Shown here: one piece after another, positions 1 through 11,967 of the stretch | How positions within the stretch are numbered: position 1 is the first letter of the stretch | How the letters are laid out: the number at the start of each line of letters is the position of its first letter | Assembly (NCBI GenBank): GCA_905182995.1 | Contig: CAJJDP010000065.1 | Location: forward strand, 62,001 to 126,000 | Direction of reading: 5' to 3' | Length of the DNA stretch: 64,000 nucleotides | Source of the DNA: Paramecium octaurelia | Taxonomy: Eukaryota; Ciliophora; Oligohymenophorea; Peniculida; Parameciidae | Program-made: the position numbers and the translations under genes | Notes under the pieces: model-generated | The model's database searches: none | The model's input: the letters and a program-made list of their open reading frames with translations, nothing else | Told to the model about the DNA's origin: nothing

Positions 1-1124
1 TTATTAGAGAGGATTTTGATGCAACTGGAGAAATACATTGAGAATAAAAATGATTTAAATGAAGTTGAATAAGAGCTAAAAGATTATGAAGATTAGTCTT
101 AATTAGTAAATATCATAAAAATCATCTTCACTAATCTAATGCTAAAAATAGAGAGGAAAATCAGGTAAGAATTCAAATATATGAAAGGAAATTAGAAAAC
201 AGCATAGATCCAATTACGTCATCATAAAGTATTAGAGCAGAGGATGAATATGAAAAATTGGAGTAATCAATCATCAAATAAGAGAGTGAGATAAGGAATC
301 ACATTCGGGTATGAAGTAAATATGATTTGAACTTAGTTAGAACAATAATTGAAATTACATGCTGAATCTATACAATAAAAATTAGAAGACAGTGAAGCAA
401 CAAGAAATGAGTTATTAGAAACCACAAAAAATATGATGAACGTATATTTAATTCAAATAATATATGCTAGATTTTGAAAAGAGAGAATCAAAAGTATTAT
501 GAAGAAAATCAATTTTTGTAAGCTGAATTAGTATCTTACAAAGAAAAAATTTAGTTGCTGGAATTAGAGTAGCAAAAGAGAACTATTGAACTTGATCATT
601 TCGACTATAAAGTTTAATAACAACCAAAAAATACACAATAAATAAAAGGGATGATTTAAAGAAAGTCAAATGATAAAGAAACAAATAGGGTGATTTCTCA
701 CTCTTAACATAAACTCAGCAGTCAATTCTAAGAAAGCACTGACTATCCAACTTAATCTTAAGGGTCGTTGAATTAAAATTATTTCAATATTTTGTAATTT
801 GAATAGAATCACCCTAATAATTCATTGAATTAGTCAATTAATCATTAATAGGAATAAATCAAAGGCTATCAAATGAAGCATAAATCGATTTGTTCAATAA
901 ATGATTTACAATATTAGAATGTGATTAAAAATATTAAGACACACATAGGAAATTATACTGTATCAAAAAATAACTCCTAAAATTCAAGTATATTACAGAA
1001 AAACATTCATTGTAAATACCAATAATCTATTGTAGAAAATATTTAAACATAACCCAGAAGCAGAAGTGGGAGTTTGAGACGGAACATTTATTAAAAATAG
1101 AAGACGTCTATTCATTAATGTTGA
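1..1124 (+). CDS. Coiled-coil protein, 3' part of gene
   Basis: The gene runs in from the left edge, so its start is not visible. Reading TAA/TAG as Gln gives a Glu/Lys/Gln-rich heptad-like protein in the first ~600 bp, then a polar Ser/Asn/Gln-rich tail ending at TGA 1122-1124. Introns of 28 nt (309-336) and 29 nt (440-468), both GTA...TAG, restore one continuous frame from about base 105 onward. The first ~100 bases are open in another frame, so one more intron or exon boundary near 90-120 is unresolved. No enzymatic domain was recognised. A structural or scaffold role is inferred only from the coiled-coil character. Confidence 0.75.
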
Positions 1125-1271
1125 GCAATGACGGTGAATCATTGATTGATTAAAGCTTTGTAATTATTATATATTTATGAGCTCATAGAATTATAATAAT
1201 TGGATTCACCTAAATTTAATTTAATTCATAATACTTAAACTTATTTTTATTCAATAATTAACATAAATAAT

Positions 1272-1876
1272 ATGATTAAGGCATTTGCTTAGAATTATTT
1301 CAAATCCTTATCAGAGAACATCTACTATGGATTTGCCACAAAGATGCAAGCCAGTTCAACCTAAAAAACCAAGGATTCTGCAGGAAGGAGATTGGGAGTA
1401 AAGAAATTTGGAGGAGAGGAAGTGTTTCCAAATGATATTTTAATCAGACAAAGAGGTTTTAGATGGAAACCAGGATAGAATACTTCAGTGGGAAAAGATC
1501 ACACAATTCATTCTAAAGTGGAAGTATTTTGCTGTTATAACTAATCATAAAGGGTATCGTGCATTTCAGAAGAGACCCTTATAAGTTTAAGAAAACATTT
1601 TATGTTGATGTGATTCCAAGAGAAAATCCAAATAGAACTCATTATCCTCCACCACCATACAGTTATCATCCTGAATTGTTTCCTGAGTTGGCTAAGAATA
1701 ATCCTGAGCCACTTGTTTTATTGAATAAAAGCGAGGAGAAGGTGGAAGTCTAAATCAAATAACAAGGCTTTAAAATATCAGCAAAATAATATAAACCAAT
1801 TGAAGTCCCAGCTGATTATAAGCCAGAGTTTCAGCTTTCCAATTTGTAATAATAGTTGAGTATTAATAAATAGTGA
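1272..1876 (+). CDS. MRPL27: Mitochondrial large-subunit ribosomal protein bL27m
   Basis: Protein of about 191 aa. Residues ~35-95 carry the bL27 signature: [15 protein letters not shown], then a stretch with IRQRG, PGQN and GKDHT. bL27 sits at the peptidyl-transferase centre of bacterial-type ribosomes. The N-terminal ~30 residues precede the conserved core and are suited to a mitochondrial targeting region, so this is the organellar form. A 29-nt intron (1524-1552) is needed to continue into the conserved GIVHF block. It starts GTA but ends AAG rather than TAG. The C-terminal extension of ~90 aa (Pro/Tyr- then Gln-rich) is longer than bacterial bL27, as is common for mitochondrial versions. 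The stop is TGA 1874-1876. Confidence 0.93.
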
Positions 1877-1914
1877 AAATTATAAATGCATGTTAAAATA
1901 TTCTAATTCCATAT

Positions 1915-2133
1915 ATGAAAACACCCTTCAGACAATTGTATGAAAACATATCTCTCATAAGGAGCGGAAATTTAACAGGTTTCAAAGTATGGTTGTTAGT
2001 TTTATAAGCCACTAAGAAGCAATTTTATTAATTAGAGTTCTTAAATTATTGTGCAACCAAGTTATCTTTAACAATTAGAAATACACCGATGCTATTTGTG
2101 AAGGTTGATATATGTTTAGCATGGATTGATTGA
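1915..2133 (+). CDS. Small ORF, doubtful
   Basis: A 72-codon frame from ATG 1915 to TGA 2131-2133 lies between bL27m and the next gene. The product is basic and hydrophobic with Trp and Cys residues and resembles nothing I recognise. With only TGA as stop in AT-rich DNA a frame this long is quite likely by chance, so I list it as a possibility only. Confidence 0.25.
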
Positions 2134-2231
2134 TTCAATTCAGATTCTTTTACTAAATAGTTAAACGCATTGAATATATATATATTTTCATTTACAACAT
2201 TCTATTCATTAATTTATCTGTTAAATACAAT

Positions 2232-2865
2232 ATGTTTTAATATTCATAAGTAAGATAAATCATTACACTAGAGAATACTCTAGCCAACCATAAGAGTTCC
2301 ATCATAAATTCAATAATCTATTATTACTACGACATTTGAAAATCATCCTTAATTACAATCCACCAGAAAAGTTTAATAAAATATTGATCCAACTGCTTTA
2401 AACACATCCCCCATTAAAATTGTGAATAATAAAACTTCCTTAAGTCCTAATGTAATTGTGTATTCTTAAAACCCCTACTCCATGACTCCTCAAAAAATAC
2501 CATCTAACATACGTTAAAATTTGACTCCAACTAAACATTTAAATGCACATATACCATAATAAAGAAACCTTACACCAACAGGGACTATTCGTGAGGGAGA
2601 ACAAACTAGTAAAAATAAACATAGCACCAAAGGTAAAGTACAAGCTGATTTTGGAACTCCTTCTTAATATCAAATGGATAAGGAGGATGCAGAATTTTTA
2701 AATGAAAAATCATAGAGTTATTACAATAATTTACAAGAATTGTTGATTTAATCAGAGTTTAAATTAAGTCAATTGGAATAAAAAAGTAGATAAATACAAG
2801 AGTAAAGAAAGAGGCTTCAATAGCAATTTATATCCAAATCTCCAAAATTGGGAGCATTATTATGA
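2232..2865 (+). CDS. Hypothetical Gln/Thr/Pro-rich protein with C-terminal coiled coil
   Basis: A 6-codon first exon (MFQYSQ) is joined by a 22-nt intron (2250-2271, GTA...TAG) to an open second exon ending at TGA 2863-2865, giving ~203 aa. The first ~130 residues are low-complexity (Ser, Thr, Pro, Asn, Gln). Residues ~140-195 are charged and heptad-like, probably a coiled coil. No family was recognised. The tight canonical intron and intact frame support a real gene. Confidence 0.7.
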
Positions 2866-3176
2866 AACTAAATTTTGTTATTAATTTCTATATTAACTAT
2901 TTATACAATATTATTTTGACATTTATGTAAATAATTTAAAGACTCTAATTTATTTATTAAAAAATAGTTAAAATAGATTAAAATACCTGATTTAACAAAT
3001 ATATCTTTAATGATAATGATGCTTTAATTTAAAATTAATAAAATTATGAATTAACATAATTTAGATAGACTTATAATTTACAAATAAATCAAAAATGTAG
3101 CATAAAAATATTACAATATAATGAAGGCAGTGAATATTTACATGACATTAGTATAATATTTTACATTTTAATGTGA
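2866..3176. other. Intergenic, nothing seen
   Basis: Very AT-rich spacer between the ends of two convergent genes. No open frame with protein-like composition, RNA gene or repeat was seen. Confidence 0.6.
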
Positions 3177-4239
3177 TCATTTTTTCTTTATGAATTAATC
3201 TAATTGTTCTGCTTTAGTAAAATGAGTTTAGGCGGTTTAAGTGAAAACGGATCCATATATTTCTTTTTGTCCAGGGATTTAATACTGAGGATTCAAAGGA
3301 TTTGTGTATCGAACATTAGGCAATCCTTTTTTCAATGAGCCTGATTTTGCAGCTAACAAATCAGCAAGACTGTTAGTTTCACGATAATCTTTCCTGTCCC
3401 CAGTCCTTAGGAATCGAGATGACAAAGATCCAGGTTGAGTGCCATCAATATCTTGTATCAGGAGACTTTGTCTTTGTTCCTTCAGATAGAGTGGTTTACT
3501 TTGACTGCCCTCAATATTTCCTATAATGATTTTATTTCTAGAATTAATAATAAGCTCTTACCCTTTTTCATCATAATGTTCGTATGTAGGTTCAAGAGGA
3601 TTGGAAATCCTGGTAGTTTTATGCAATAAATAATCGTTGATATCTTTAACATAGAGAGAGTCAATCTTATCTATGAGAAAATAAGGGTAATCTGTACCTT
3701 TTGGCTGAAATCTGGGGATTTGATGAGATCCATAGATGTCTTCGTGTTCTGATTCTTTGATTATGAGTTTTTTGTGGGTTTGTTTTGGTTGAGCTCCTTG
3801 GATGTCTTAAATGTTATGGGCATCTCTGATAAATTTGGGTGGATCTGGTTGAGAGGCCATGAAAGTGGGGAGCTTATATTAAGGTTCGAGAGGATTAAGA
3901 GGTTGACGTGAAGTTTGGAATTTAACAATATTTGGTCTTGTGCCTTTGATGTCATCTAAAGCTAACTGTAGATCAGGTCTGTGGGATGGACGTATATTCG
4001 ACTTGGATCTTGCGCCTACAATGTCGTCGTTTTTGTTGATAAAATCTTCTTTATGATAGTAATTGCATTTTTTGGCAACTGATCCTTCAATGTCATGATT
4101 ATAGGATGTTTCACGGGGAGTGAGAATCTGCTTTGAATTTTCTAATGAACTTGTTATAATAAGTTGGGTTACTGATTGTTTGCAAATTCATGAGATCAGT
4201 GCGTTTCGGAAAGGGCCATTGGTAGGGATCAATACTCAT
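3177..4239 (-). CDS. D-I-x-G repeat protein, function unknown
   Basis: About 343 aa after removal of a 31-nt intron (4142-4172). The protein is built from at least six irregular repeats whose core reads DIEG, DIVGA, DDIKGTRP, DIQGAQP, NIEGSQ or DIDGTQP. Some are followed by Asn-Pro-Leu-(E/N)-Pro-(Q/T)-Y (for example NPLEPQY and NPLNPQY). Such periodic, extended, Pro/Gly-anchored repeats look like a filament- or microtubule-associated structural protein, but that is inference. No enzyme motif, signal peptide or membrane segment was seen. The start ATG at 4239-4237 is chosen because the first exon (MSIDPYQWPF) reads directly into the repeats after splicing. The TGA at 3179-3177 ends the frame. 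Confidence 0.85.
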
Positions 4240-4366
4240 AATGTTATATAAAATAATAATAATTATATATATATATATGATTATTAGACAACTAAGAGTT
4301 TTCAATACATTAATCAGGCCGATTTAATTTCGATTTATCTTTTAATAAAAGAATAAAATTTTTAAG

Positions 4367-6136
4367 ATGTCAGATTAACCAGTTCAACCTCCTGAGTAGG
4401 GTGCAGAGGGAGAATAAAAGTCAAAGAAATAATTACAAAGAGAAAAAAAGGAAGCAGAAAAGGCTTAGAAGAAATAGGAGCACCAATAAGGTATTGATTG
4501 ATGGATCTAAACTTAGCTCAAAAGCAATAACAATAATAACAATAGTAATAGGTAGTACAAGAGGAAGATAATTGTGTTGGAAGGTATGGAGATTTGAGTT
4601 TGATTCAATCCCAAGAAAGAACAAATAGAAAATGGATCAAAGTGGGTGATGTCGACTAAACTTTGGTGAATCAAGTAATTTTGGTTAGGGCAAGAATTCA
4701 CAATTCAAGAGTCAAGGGAAAGTTGGCTTTCTTGGTTTTGAGAGAGAATTATAATACAATTTAAGTAGTGGCTGAAAAGGGTGAGTTTGCAAGTGCCCAA
4801 ATGTTAAAGTACATGTCAGGAATTCCCCTTGAATCTGTAGTTGATATTGAAGCACTTGTGAAATAGCCAAATAAGGAGATCTTATCTTGCACTTAAAAAG
4901 TGGAATTGGAAGTGAGATCAATCAAGGTAGTCACCAGATCCTTACCTATGTTACCATTCTAAATTGAAGATGCCTCAAGAAGAATCACCGATTTCGAAGA
5001 TGGAGTTTAAGAATAAAAATAAGAAGAACCTTAATAAAAATAAGAAGAAGTTTAATAAAAATAAGAAGAAGTTTAATAAAAATAAGAAAAATCTGATAAA
5101 ACTGAAAAATAATAGATATAAGTCATGTTGAAAACAAGATTGGATAACAGAGTTATTGATCTCAGAACTCCTGCTAAATAAGCTATATTCAGAGTGCAAT
5201 CAGGCATTGGATTGTTGTTCAGAGAATTTTTGGTAGAAAATGGATTCATTGAAATCCATACTCCAAAATTGATTGGAGGTACTTCTGAAGGGGGTACTAA
5301 CGTATTTAAGTTGAAATATTTCAACCAAGATGCTTGCTTAGCATAATCTCCTTAATTATATAAATAAATGTGTTTGATGGCTGACTATGACAGAGTCTTC
5401 GAAGTAGCCCCTGTTTTCAGAGCTGAAAATTCAAACACACACAGACATTAATGTGAATTCATCAGTATGGATATTGAAATGGTTATCAAGGAACACTTCA
5501 CTGAATTATTGGATTTGATGGGAGACTTGTGTATATATATGTTCAAGGGAATTGAAAAGAGATACTAAAAGGAAATAGAAATCATTTCCCAATAATTCCC
5601 ATTTGAACCATTCAAAATACCAGAACCAGTACTCAAACTCACTTTCGAGGAAGGTGTTAAGATGTTACATGAAGCAGGTGTTAATCAAGACCCCCATGAT
5701 GATTTAGATACTGTCAATGAGAAGACTCTAGGAAAATTGGTCAGAGAAAAATATGGAACTGACTTTTACATTCTCCACAGATATCCAAAGAAGGCCAGAC
5801 CATTTTATACTATGCCTTGTCATGATGATCCCAACTACACTTTATCCTATGACTTTTTCATGAGAGGAGAGGAAATCGTTTCAGGAGCATAGAGAGTGCA
5901 TGACCCAGAACTCTTAATTAAACAAATTAAAGAGAAAGGAATTGCTGTTGAACCATTGAAGGATTACATTGACTCATTCAGGTATATAAGATGAAATTAA
6001 ACATTTTAGATATGGTGCTTATCCTCACGGTGGATGTGCCTTTGGGTTAGAGAGAGTTGCATTTTTATACTTCAATCTAAAGAATATCAGAAATGCATGT
6101 ATGTTCCCAAGAGATCCTGTTAGATTGTTCCCTTGA
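4367..6136 (+). CDS. DARS: Aspartyl-tRNA synthetase, cytosolic (class IIb)
   Basis: About 571 aa. An N-terminal Lys/Gln-rich extension is followed by the OB-fold anticodon-binding domain (~residues 75-190) and the class II catalytic core. Visible motifs are motif 2 ([15 protein letters not shown], with the ATP-binding Arg) and motif 3 (GCAFGLERV). The C-terminus RDPVRLFP is typical of eukaryotic/archaeal AspRS. It charges tRNA-Asp in the cytosol. Introns are 26 nt (4491-4516) and 28 nt (5982-6009), both GTA...TAG. Two Gln-rich insertions are encoded largely by TAA/TAG: a run near 4525-4560 and a tandem QQKQEEV repeat inserted between the OB fold and the core. Standard-code translation would cut this gene into fragments. 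Confidence 0.97.
5008..5092 (+). repeat. 21-bp tandem repeat inside AspRS coding for QQKQEEV
   Basis: Roughly four in-frame copies of a 21-bp unit reading taataaaaataagaagaag plus two bases. The unit translates to (Q/P)QQKQEEV in the ciliate code. It expands the Gln/Glu/Lys linker between the tRNA-binding and catalytic domains. The first and last copies are imperfect. Confidence 0.85.
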
Positions 6137-6410
6137 TTTAATGGTACATAAAATATAAAAGAATAAAACATTTCATCATAAATCTGGTTATACAACAAAT
6201 TATGAAATTAATTCAAATCCTTATCTCATTCTTTGGGTGTGATCTAATTGAATTTCTCTTACTGCACATTGCAAGAAAGAGACATAAAGAAATCTTGAAC
6301 AATAATCCTTCTGATCTTATTCATTTTTGGTGTGGAATAACAAAATCACAGTTGTCTTTTATGATTAAGCTCCTTGTAATGATTCAAAATTATAGTCAGT
6401 ATAATGTTGT

Positions 6411-7789
6411 TCATGAGTCACCAATAAATTAGATTCCAAGTATTCGCTATTAATATTAACTAATAATAACATACTGATCTATTTCTACAGGGTCATCTGA
6501 GATCACTAAATCAACTGAATTGTTTTTGTACTACGATTAATATTCTCTGACCACTCCATATGCATTGTAATCTTGACCGAAAAAGGATCTGAAGGTTGAA
6601 CTTTTTGCTTTGACCAAATGTTCAATATTTTATACGGCCTCTTAAAATAAAAAGGTATTGAACAAAGAGAAATCGTACAAAGTATGAGATGCTATTATGA
6701 TCACGATCAATTATTTTTCTTGGGCTTGAGTGATAATGTCAGTCAATTTCATCTCCTCCTCAAAATTGAAGATGTCCTTATTGAAATAATAAACAAGAGG
6801 GTAATTGTTATGATACATTAATGAAACAGTAGTTGCTGGATGAATTATCAAGTAAGGCAAAACAAAATGAGTGTTTTTAGACTTTTGAACTGACATAAAG
6901 AGTGAAGAGGTGTGATTGTTGCCTAAACAAATGGGAATGCTTTAATTTTTATTATCATCTGATAATAAGAGATTACTTGAATCATGTTTTCCTTCACATT
7001 TTGAAATGCATTTCCCATAATTGTTTAAGTAGAACTCTTAATATGATTAATTGATACTTCACTTTAACATTTGTAACAGGTTCCAATGATATGCATACAC
7101 TCAGCACATCTATCTTCACATTTCTTGCATATCTTTTCCTCTCTATTCATATAGTAGCCACTTTCACATAATATTTCACTGTATCTTGGATCCCTGGAAC
7201 CCTCAGGGACTGTCTGTTCATTCTCTGTCTCATTCTTGTGTTTGAAATATTCTTTAATTTCTTTATTCAATTAATCCGTCTATTTTTATAATTCTAAATT
7301 TATGGCTTTTAATTTATTTACCTTCAAAATCTATGCTATTTTCTTCACCTTAACTCTCTTGTTCATCTTCATCCTTAGTTGAGACATTCTCTGTATCATT
7401 TTTATTTTCCGAATTTGTTTATGAATCATTCTTCATCTTTACTACCTTTACCTTTTCTTCAACTTTAACTTAATCTCCCTAGTAGTCCATTGTTTTTTCA
7501 TTTTTATCAGGAATAACTTTAAATTAAAACACGTATTACTTGTTTTATTGACTTTTGTGAAATTTAAAACTTTGTTTTTGCCATTTTTATTTTATTAATT
7601 GCCTGTTGAATCACTCTAAGCAATATATATTAGAATGGCACCAAGAAAAGTGACAATGACAATCCAGATTAATAATGTTTTTTAACTAGGTCTGGGCTTT
7701 TCCTTTCTCTTGACTACAATATCTAATTCTCCATCTTCGTCTCCTATGTCCAAGGGGTGCTAATCGTTAGATATTGGCTTATAACTCAT
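6411..7789 (-). CDS. Type II membrane protein with Cys-rich luminal motif
   Basis: About 434 aa from three introns (23 nt, 28 nt, 23 nt). These lie in the acidic and Cys-rich parts, and two have non-TAG acceptors. The N-terminal ~45 residues are polar and basic. One membrane segment follows (TLLIWIVIVTFLGAILIYIA), then an acidic stretch, then a Cys cluster with C-x2-C, C-x3-C-x2-C and CYKC spacing ending in KCISKCEG. This resembles the furin-like Cys repeats common in ciliate surface proteins. The final ~200 residues are an ordinary folded-looking domain that I cannot assign. The topology suggests the Cys-rich and C-terminal parts are luminal or extracellular. The start at 7789 is chosen because the membrane segment only appears with this exon. 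Confidence 0.8.
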
Positions 7790-7996
7790 CTTGAAGTTTA
7801 TTAATTATAAAATTAATTCAATAAATTATTTCCAATGACTTTCTCTTTGAGCAATTCTCTCTGGACATTATGAGAGATTAATGTCCCTTTTAAAAGTGAT
7901 TTATTAAAAGGGATAAGCAATAATTTGCGATATAATAACAATTAAAACATATTAGCTAATTAGTAAATGTATAATGACTATTTTCAATTCAAATAT

Positions 7997-8479
7997 TCAA
8001 AATTTGTGAATTTTCTTTGTTATTTAGGTATTCCTCTTCTTTGTCTTCAATTTCTTTGGTTTTGTAAGGTCAGGATATGCATAAAATTCCATATAGTTGA
8101 TCTCACCAGTTGTTATCTGTTTATACTCTGCTATGTTCTTTACCTGTATGATTCTCTTTTCACCACTCATCAATTAATTAAGATATTTGGCGCAGTGCTT
8201 TTCATTTGGTATCAAGGATATCTATGATTATTTAGAAAGTATTTCCAATCCTTGTTTGGAATTGATAAATTTTTCATCACTAAAACAGCATTTCTTGGTT
8301 TTGAGTGATTCATTGGATATATCTTCGCCATTTTCAAATTTAAGCCTTTTAGCTAACAAAGATGTTATCTCATCAACATCTACTGTCTCAATACTACTTT
8401 CAAAATAAAAATCATCAATTGGCTAAGATTCTGTTTGTTGTTTCCTTCTGGATGGTACTATAATCTTTCTTTGCAACAT
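7997..8479 (-). CDS. Hypothetical 160-aa basic protein
   Basis: A single open frame from ATG 8479 to TGA 7997 with no intron required. It begins with a very basic N-terminus (MLQRKIIVPSRRKQQ), has an acidic-hydrophobic middle, and ends with a Lys-rich tail. No known domain was recognised. The basic ends would suit a nucleic-acid-binding or nuclear protein, but that is a guess. Confidence 0.65.
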
Positions 8480-8668
8480 GCCAATTTTATATTTAAATAT
8501 TTAATAAAAATTAGAATTCCATTAGTTTTATGAATCATAAAATGAACACCTATGTATTATATAATTTAATTTTTATATTAATTGTTTGCGCTTGCTCATT
8601 CATCCAGCTGTCCATATTTGTGTTAAATAAATACTAAATACAACCTTTTGTTATAAATATTAATTATA

Positions 8669-10349
8669 ATGATAATTATCCTGTGTTTATGCTTATTAAT
8701 TGACCTTCAAAAATGCAATTAAGAAATTAATCATGAAAATAGAGTAAATTTATGAATATAATAGGCAGTCGATAATCCTCATACAGCAATATTATATGGT
8801 AATTCAACCCTAGGTTATTATTATATGAACATTTATGTTGGTGAAAACATGACAAAGCACAGTGTAATTGTAGATACTGGTAGCTAAGCGACAACAATCA
8901 ACTGCAATCAATGCCATTAATGTGGACAACATTAAAACCCTCCATACTCATTCAATGAGAATAATTACAATAGCTCTGATTTGAGGAGAGAATTCAATTG
9001 TTCCTCATTTGAACATGATAGATGCAATTTTGCTTCTTATTATGTAGAGGGGAGCTCAATTGGAGGATTTTATTTTAAGGACAAGGTTTTAATAGGAGAT
9101 GGATTGATTTAGTTAGATGATCAATATATTAAGTAGGAATCCTTTGAATCAATCCTTGGGTGCACTTAATTTGAGACTGGATAATTATATCAATAAATGG
9201 CAGATGGTATATTTGGACTTGCACCCATTAATAATCATTCCTAACATCCTCCGAATTTAATAGACTTTATAGCCAAGAAAGATAAGGCATTATCATTAAA
9301 GAGACGATTCTCTATTTGCTTAAACGATGATTATGGCTACATCAGTGTTGGCGGATATGATGTAATAAGGTAAGACCCCGATTTCAAAATAAATAAAATC
9401 AAATTCAAACCCACCTAGTAATACTAAGTCAACCTAACCAAAATAGCTTTTGGAGGTCAAACCTTCACTATTAATAGTAAGATTTACACTGCAGGTCAGG
9501 GAACATTTATAGATTCCGGAGCTACTATTTCTTACATGGATCGTGAGATATATACATAATTAGTGCAGTCGATCAAAGATCATTTTGAATTAAATTAAGC
9601 TCCAATAAAAACTATCAGTTAATAATAGGTTTGTTTTGAATTCACCAAGAATGTTTCAGATTAATATTCGCATTTCCCTACAATAAAATTCACTTTTGAT
9701 GACGATGTTGAAATATATTGGAAACCTTAGGAATATCTGAATGTACAGAATCAATAGGTTTGCATAGGAGTAGAAAGATTATCAGATCGGGTTATTTTGG
9801 GACAAAATTGGATGAGGAAAAAGGACATTCTTTTTGATTTGGATTAATAAGAGATCTCTATTGTATCAGCGAATTGCACTTTGGATTATTTCAAATTGCA
9901 AGTCATAAATACTTCTGATGATTAAACAGATAAACAAAATCAGTCGGTTATTAAAAATATTAGATTGCCAAGTCTGTTGAAATCAAGCATAAAAGAGGAA
10001 GAGGATGAAGATGCTGAAGTGGCAGAGGAAGAGAATGAAGGTGATGATAATGCAGAGGAAGGATTGAAAGAGGAGGATGAACATTCATGGTTGGAGATAT
10101 TGTTCTACATTTTCATTGTTGTTATTACATTAAAAGGTCTGATCTTCTTAGGACTTTACATTATGAAGAGAATGGGAGGGTATGTCTATTGTTTTTATGA
10201 ATTTACTTAGTAATCTTTACAGTTATGAGTAAAAACATGAGAAATTTTAGAAATTAAATAACTAAATTCACATGGAAGATGAGGATGAAAAGGAATCTAC
10301 AGAACATAAGATTGAGTTAGTCATTCAATAAAGTGATATAATTGCTTGA
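8669..10349 (+). CDS. Membrane-anchored pepsin-type aspartic protease (family A1)
   Basis: About 542 aa. It has an N-terminal signal peptide (MIIILCLCLLIDLQ) and a bilobal A1 protease domain. Both catalytic Asp motifs are present: DTGS (VIVDTGSQATT) and DSGA (FIDSGATISY). The N-lobe contains paired Cys (NCNQCHQCGQH) resembling membrane-anchored BACE/nepenthesin-like ciliate enzymes. An acidic Glu/Asp stretch follows the protease domain. A membrane segment (WLEILFYIFIVVITLKGLIF) and a charged cytosolic tail come last. Introns are 21 nt (8744-8764) and 31 nt (10180-10210). It probably cleaves proteins in the secretory or endolysosomal pathway. Processing of trichocyst matrix precursors is a conceivable but unproven role. 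Confidence 0.93.
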
Positions 10350-10394
10350 GTTATTTAACTATAAAAATATTCGATATAATTAATTTGTAATTCA

Positions 10395-10980
10395 ATGATA
10401 CCTAACACAAAAAGGGATTTAGTCGCCATTGAATATTTATAGCAAAATGTATATCCTGGATTATAACCAGCACTAATGAAGGTAATAGGAATGATTAGAT
10501 TAGTTAATTGATCATGTTGTTAAATCAGATGAGGTTAGAAAGCATTAAGAGAGACTAAAAAAGATAAAAATATTTGACAAGATTGAATAGAAACGAGTTG
10601 AAAAGGAGAGACTCAAAGCTGAACTTGGATCTGAGTATGAATCTTCAGAAGGATCTGTTGATTTGGATGAGATGGGAATTAATCAATCAGAGTTTCATAA
10701 ATATATGAGCAAGGACCAAAAGGAGATTCAGTCCCCTTTGCCCATGGATGAATAGGCCTAACAGGGGGGAGTGGAGGAGTAGACTTCTTAGGAACTCAAG
10801 AAGGACACTTTATTGTCATTGGGAGAAATAAGGGAAGATCAAGAGGATGAGGATCAAGCAGACAAACATGAATTGGAGAAAATGAAACAATTCCTTCGGT
10901 AACAAAGAGAAGAAATGTCATTCAATCCTTTGCTTTTTCTAGCTCAATAGATTAGAGATATTATTGCTGCAAACAATTGA
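10395..10980 (+). CDS. Acidic protein with N-terminal helical motif, unknown
   Basis: About 187 aa after a 22-nt intron (10482-10503). The N-terminus contains EYLQQNVYPGLQPALMKLI. This resembles the short dimerisation helix 'YLxxxVxPxLxPAL' found in several ciliary or Dpy30/RIIa-like proteins. The resemblance is by eye only. The remainder is Glu/Asp/Lys-rich with coiled-coil potential and ends in LAQQIRDIIAANN. It sits 45 bp downstream of the aspartic protease on the same strand but has its own start. Confidence 0.75.
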
Positions 10981-11064
10981 GTAAAACAGATATATAAAGT
11001 GTTTTTTAATTATGATTAACCATTATAAAACTAAGATTTTAAGGGACTTTATATTATAATTTTT

Positions 11065-11932
11065 ATGACTGAAAAGAAAACTACAGCTGATTATAATCGT
11101 TTACAGAACAGAAACAATCAATTTAAAAAATGTTCTGAATGTCTAAATAATACTATCTCCAAAAATCCAATTGCAAACATCTTCTTAAAAATGGAATAAG
11201 CGTAATCCTATTTTTCATTCCTAGATTATGTTCCAGTTGCATCAACACCAACCTTTATGTTTTACCCAAAACATAAGAATTTTCAGGAGCAGAGACATTC
11301 CCGTTTACTATATATAGAAAAATATTGTGCAAAATACATAAATACGAATAAAGATTGAAGTGTTAAGAATGCTCTATTTATTTAAATGAAAAAAATTATG
11401 CCAAGTGTCCTTTTTGCGAGTTCAGCATATTCAAAAGAAATTTGAAAAAATGGAGTATGTAATTTGTCTTGTCTTATAATAATATAGCTTGTACCCAATT
11501 CACAAATGTGAAGTTTGTAATCATTATTAATGTCTAAAATGCTAGTCAGTTCCTGGAATCATGGGTAATGATGCTATTGAATGCTACACCTGTTCAGAGA
11601 GGAAGCAAGATTAGTATTATCACGTAAAACACGCAATCAAATAAATGAACACTTTTAAAGGCATACAATTTCTAATCACTATCTTATGTGTTGCCATTTT
11701 CACTCCCATCTAGATCATGGGCAAAACTACTTCTATTACAAAGCAAATCATCGACTGGTAACCCTTATCATAAGTCACTCCCCGTCAATACTTGTTTAAA
11801 CTAGCCTATACTGTTATCGTTGGACCTTTCTTGTGGTTATGGATATATCTTAGATACTTTTTTATTTTGTTTTGGGAAAGCTACTCCGACAACGTTCGAC
11901 TGTTATATCGGTAAATGATCCCTTAACCTTGA
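11065..11932 (+). CDS. Zinc-finger (RING/IBR-like) protein with two membrane segments
   Basis: About 271 aa using introns of 23 nt and 29 nt, both ending in TAG. Seven or more C-x2-C pairs occur in the first ~165 residues (CSEC, CSSC, CQEC, CPFC, CEVC, CLKC, CYTC) with interspersed His. This matches one or more treble-clef/RING-IBR-type zinc modules. Two hydrophobic segments follow, starting near FLITILCVAIF and YTVIVGPFLWLWIYLRYFFILF. The arrangement is reminiscent of membrane-embedded E3 ligases, but I cannot assign a specific family. The convergent neighbour ends only 35 bp away. Confidence 0.8.
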
Positions 11933-11967
11933 TTGCTATTCATATACATTATTTAGATATTATAACA

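Noticed and set aside
6202-6474. 91-codon plus-strand ORF starting MKLIQILISFFG
   Set aside because: It overlaps the end of the well-supported membrane protein on the other strand. Length is expected by chance with one stop codon.
10395-10980. Firm assignment as a Dpy30/RIIa-type dimerisation protein
   Set aside because: Only one short helix pattern matches, by eye. It is kept as a remark, not a call.
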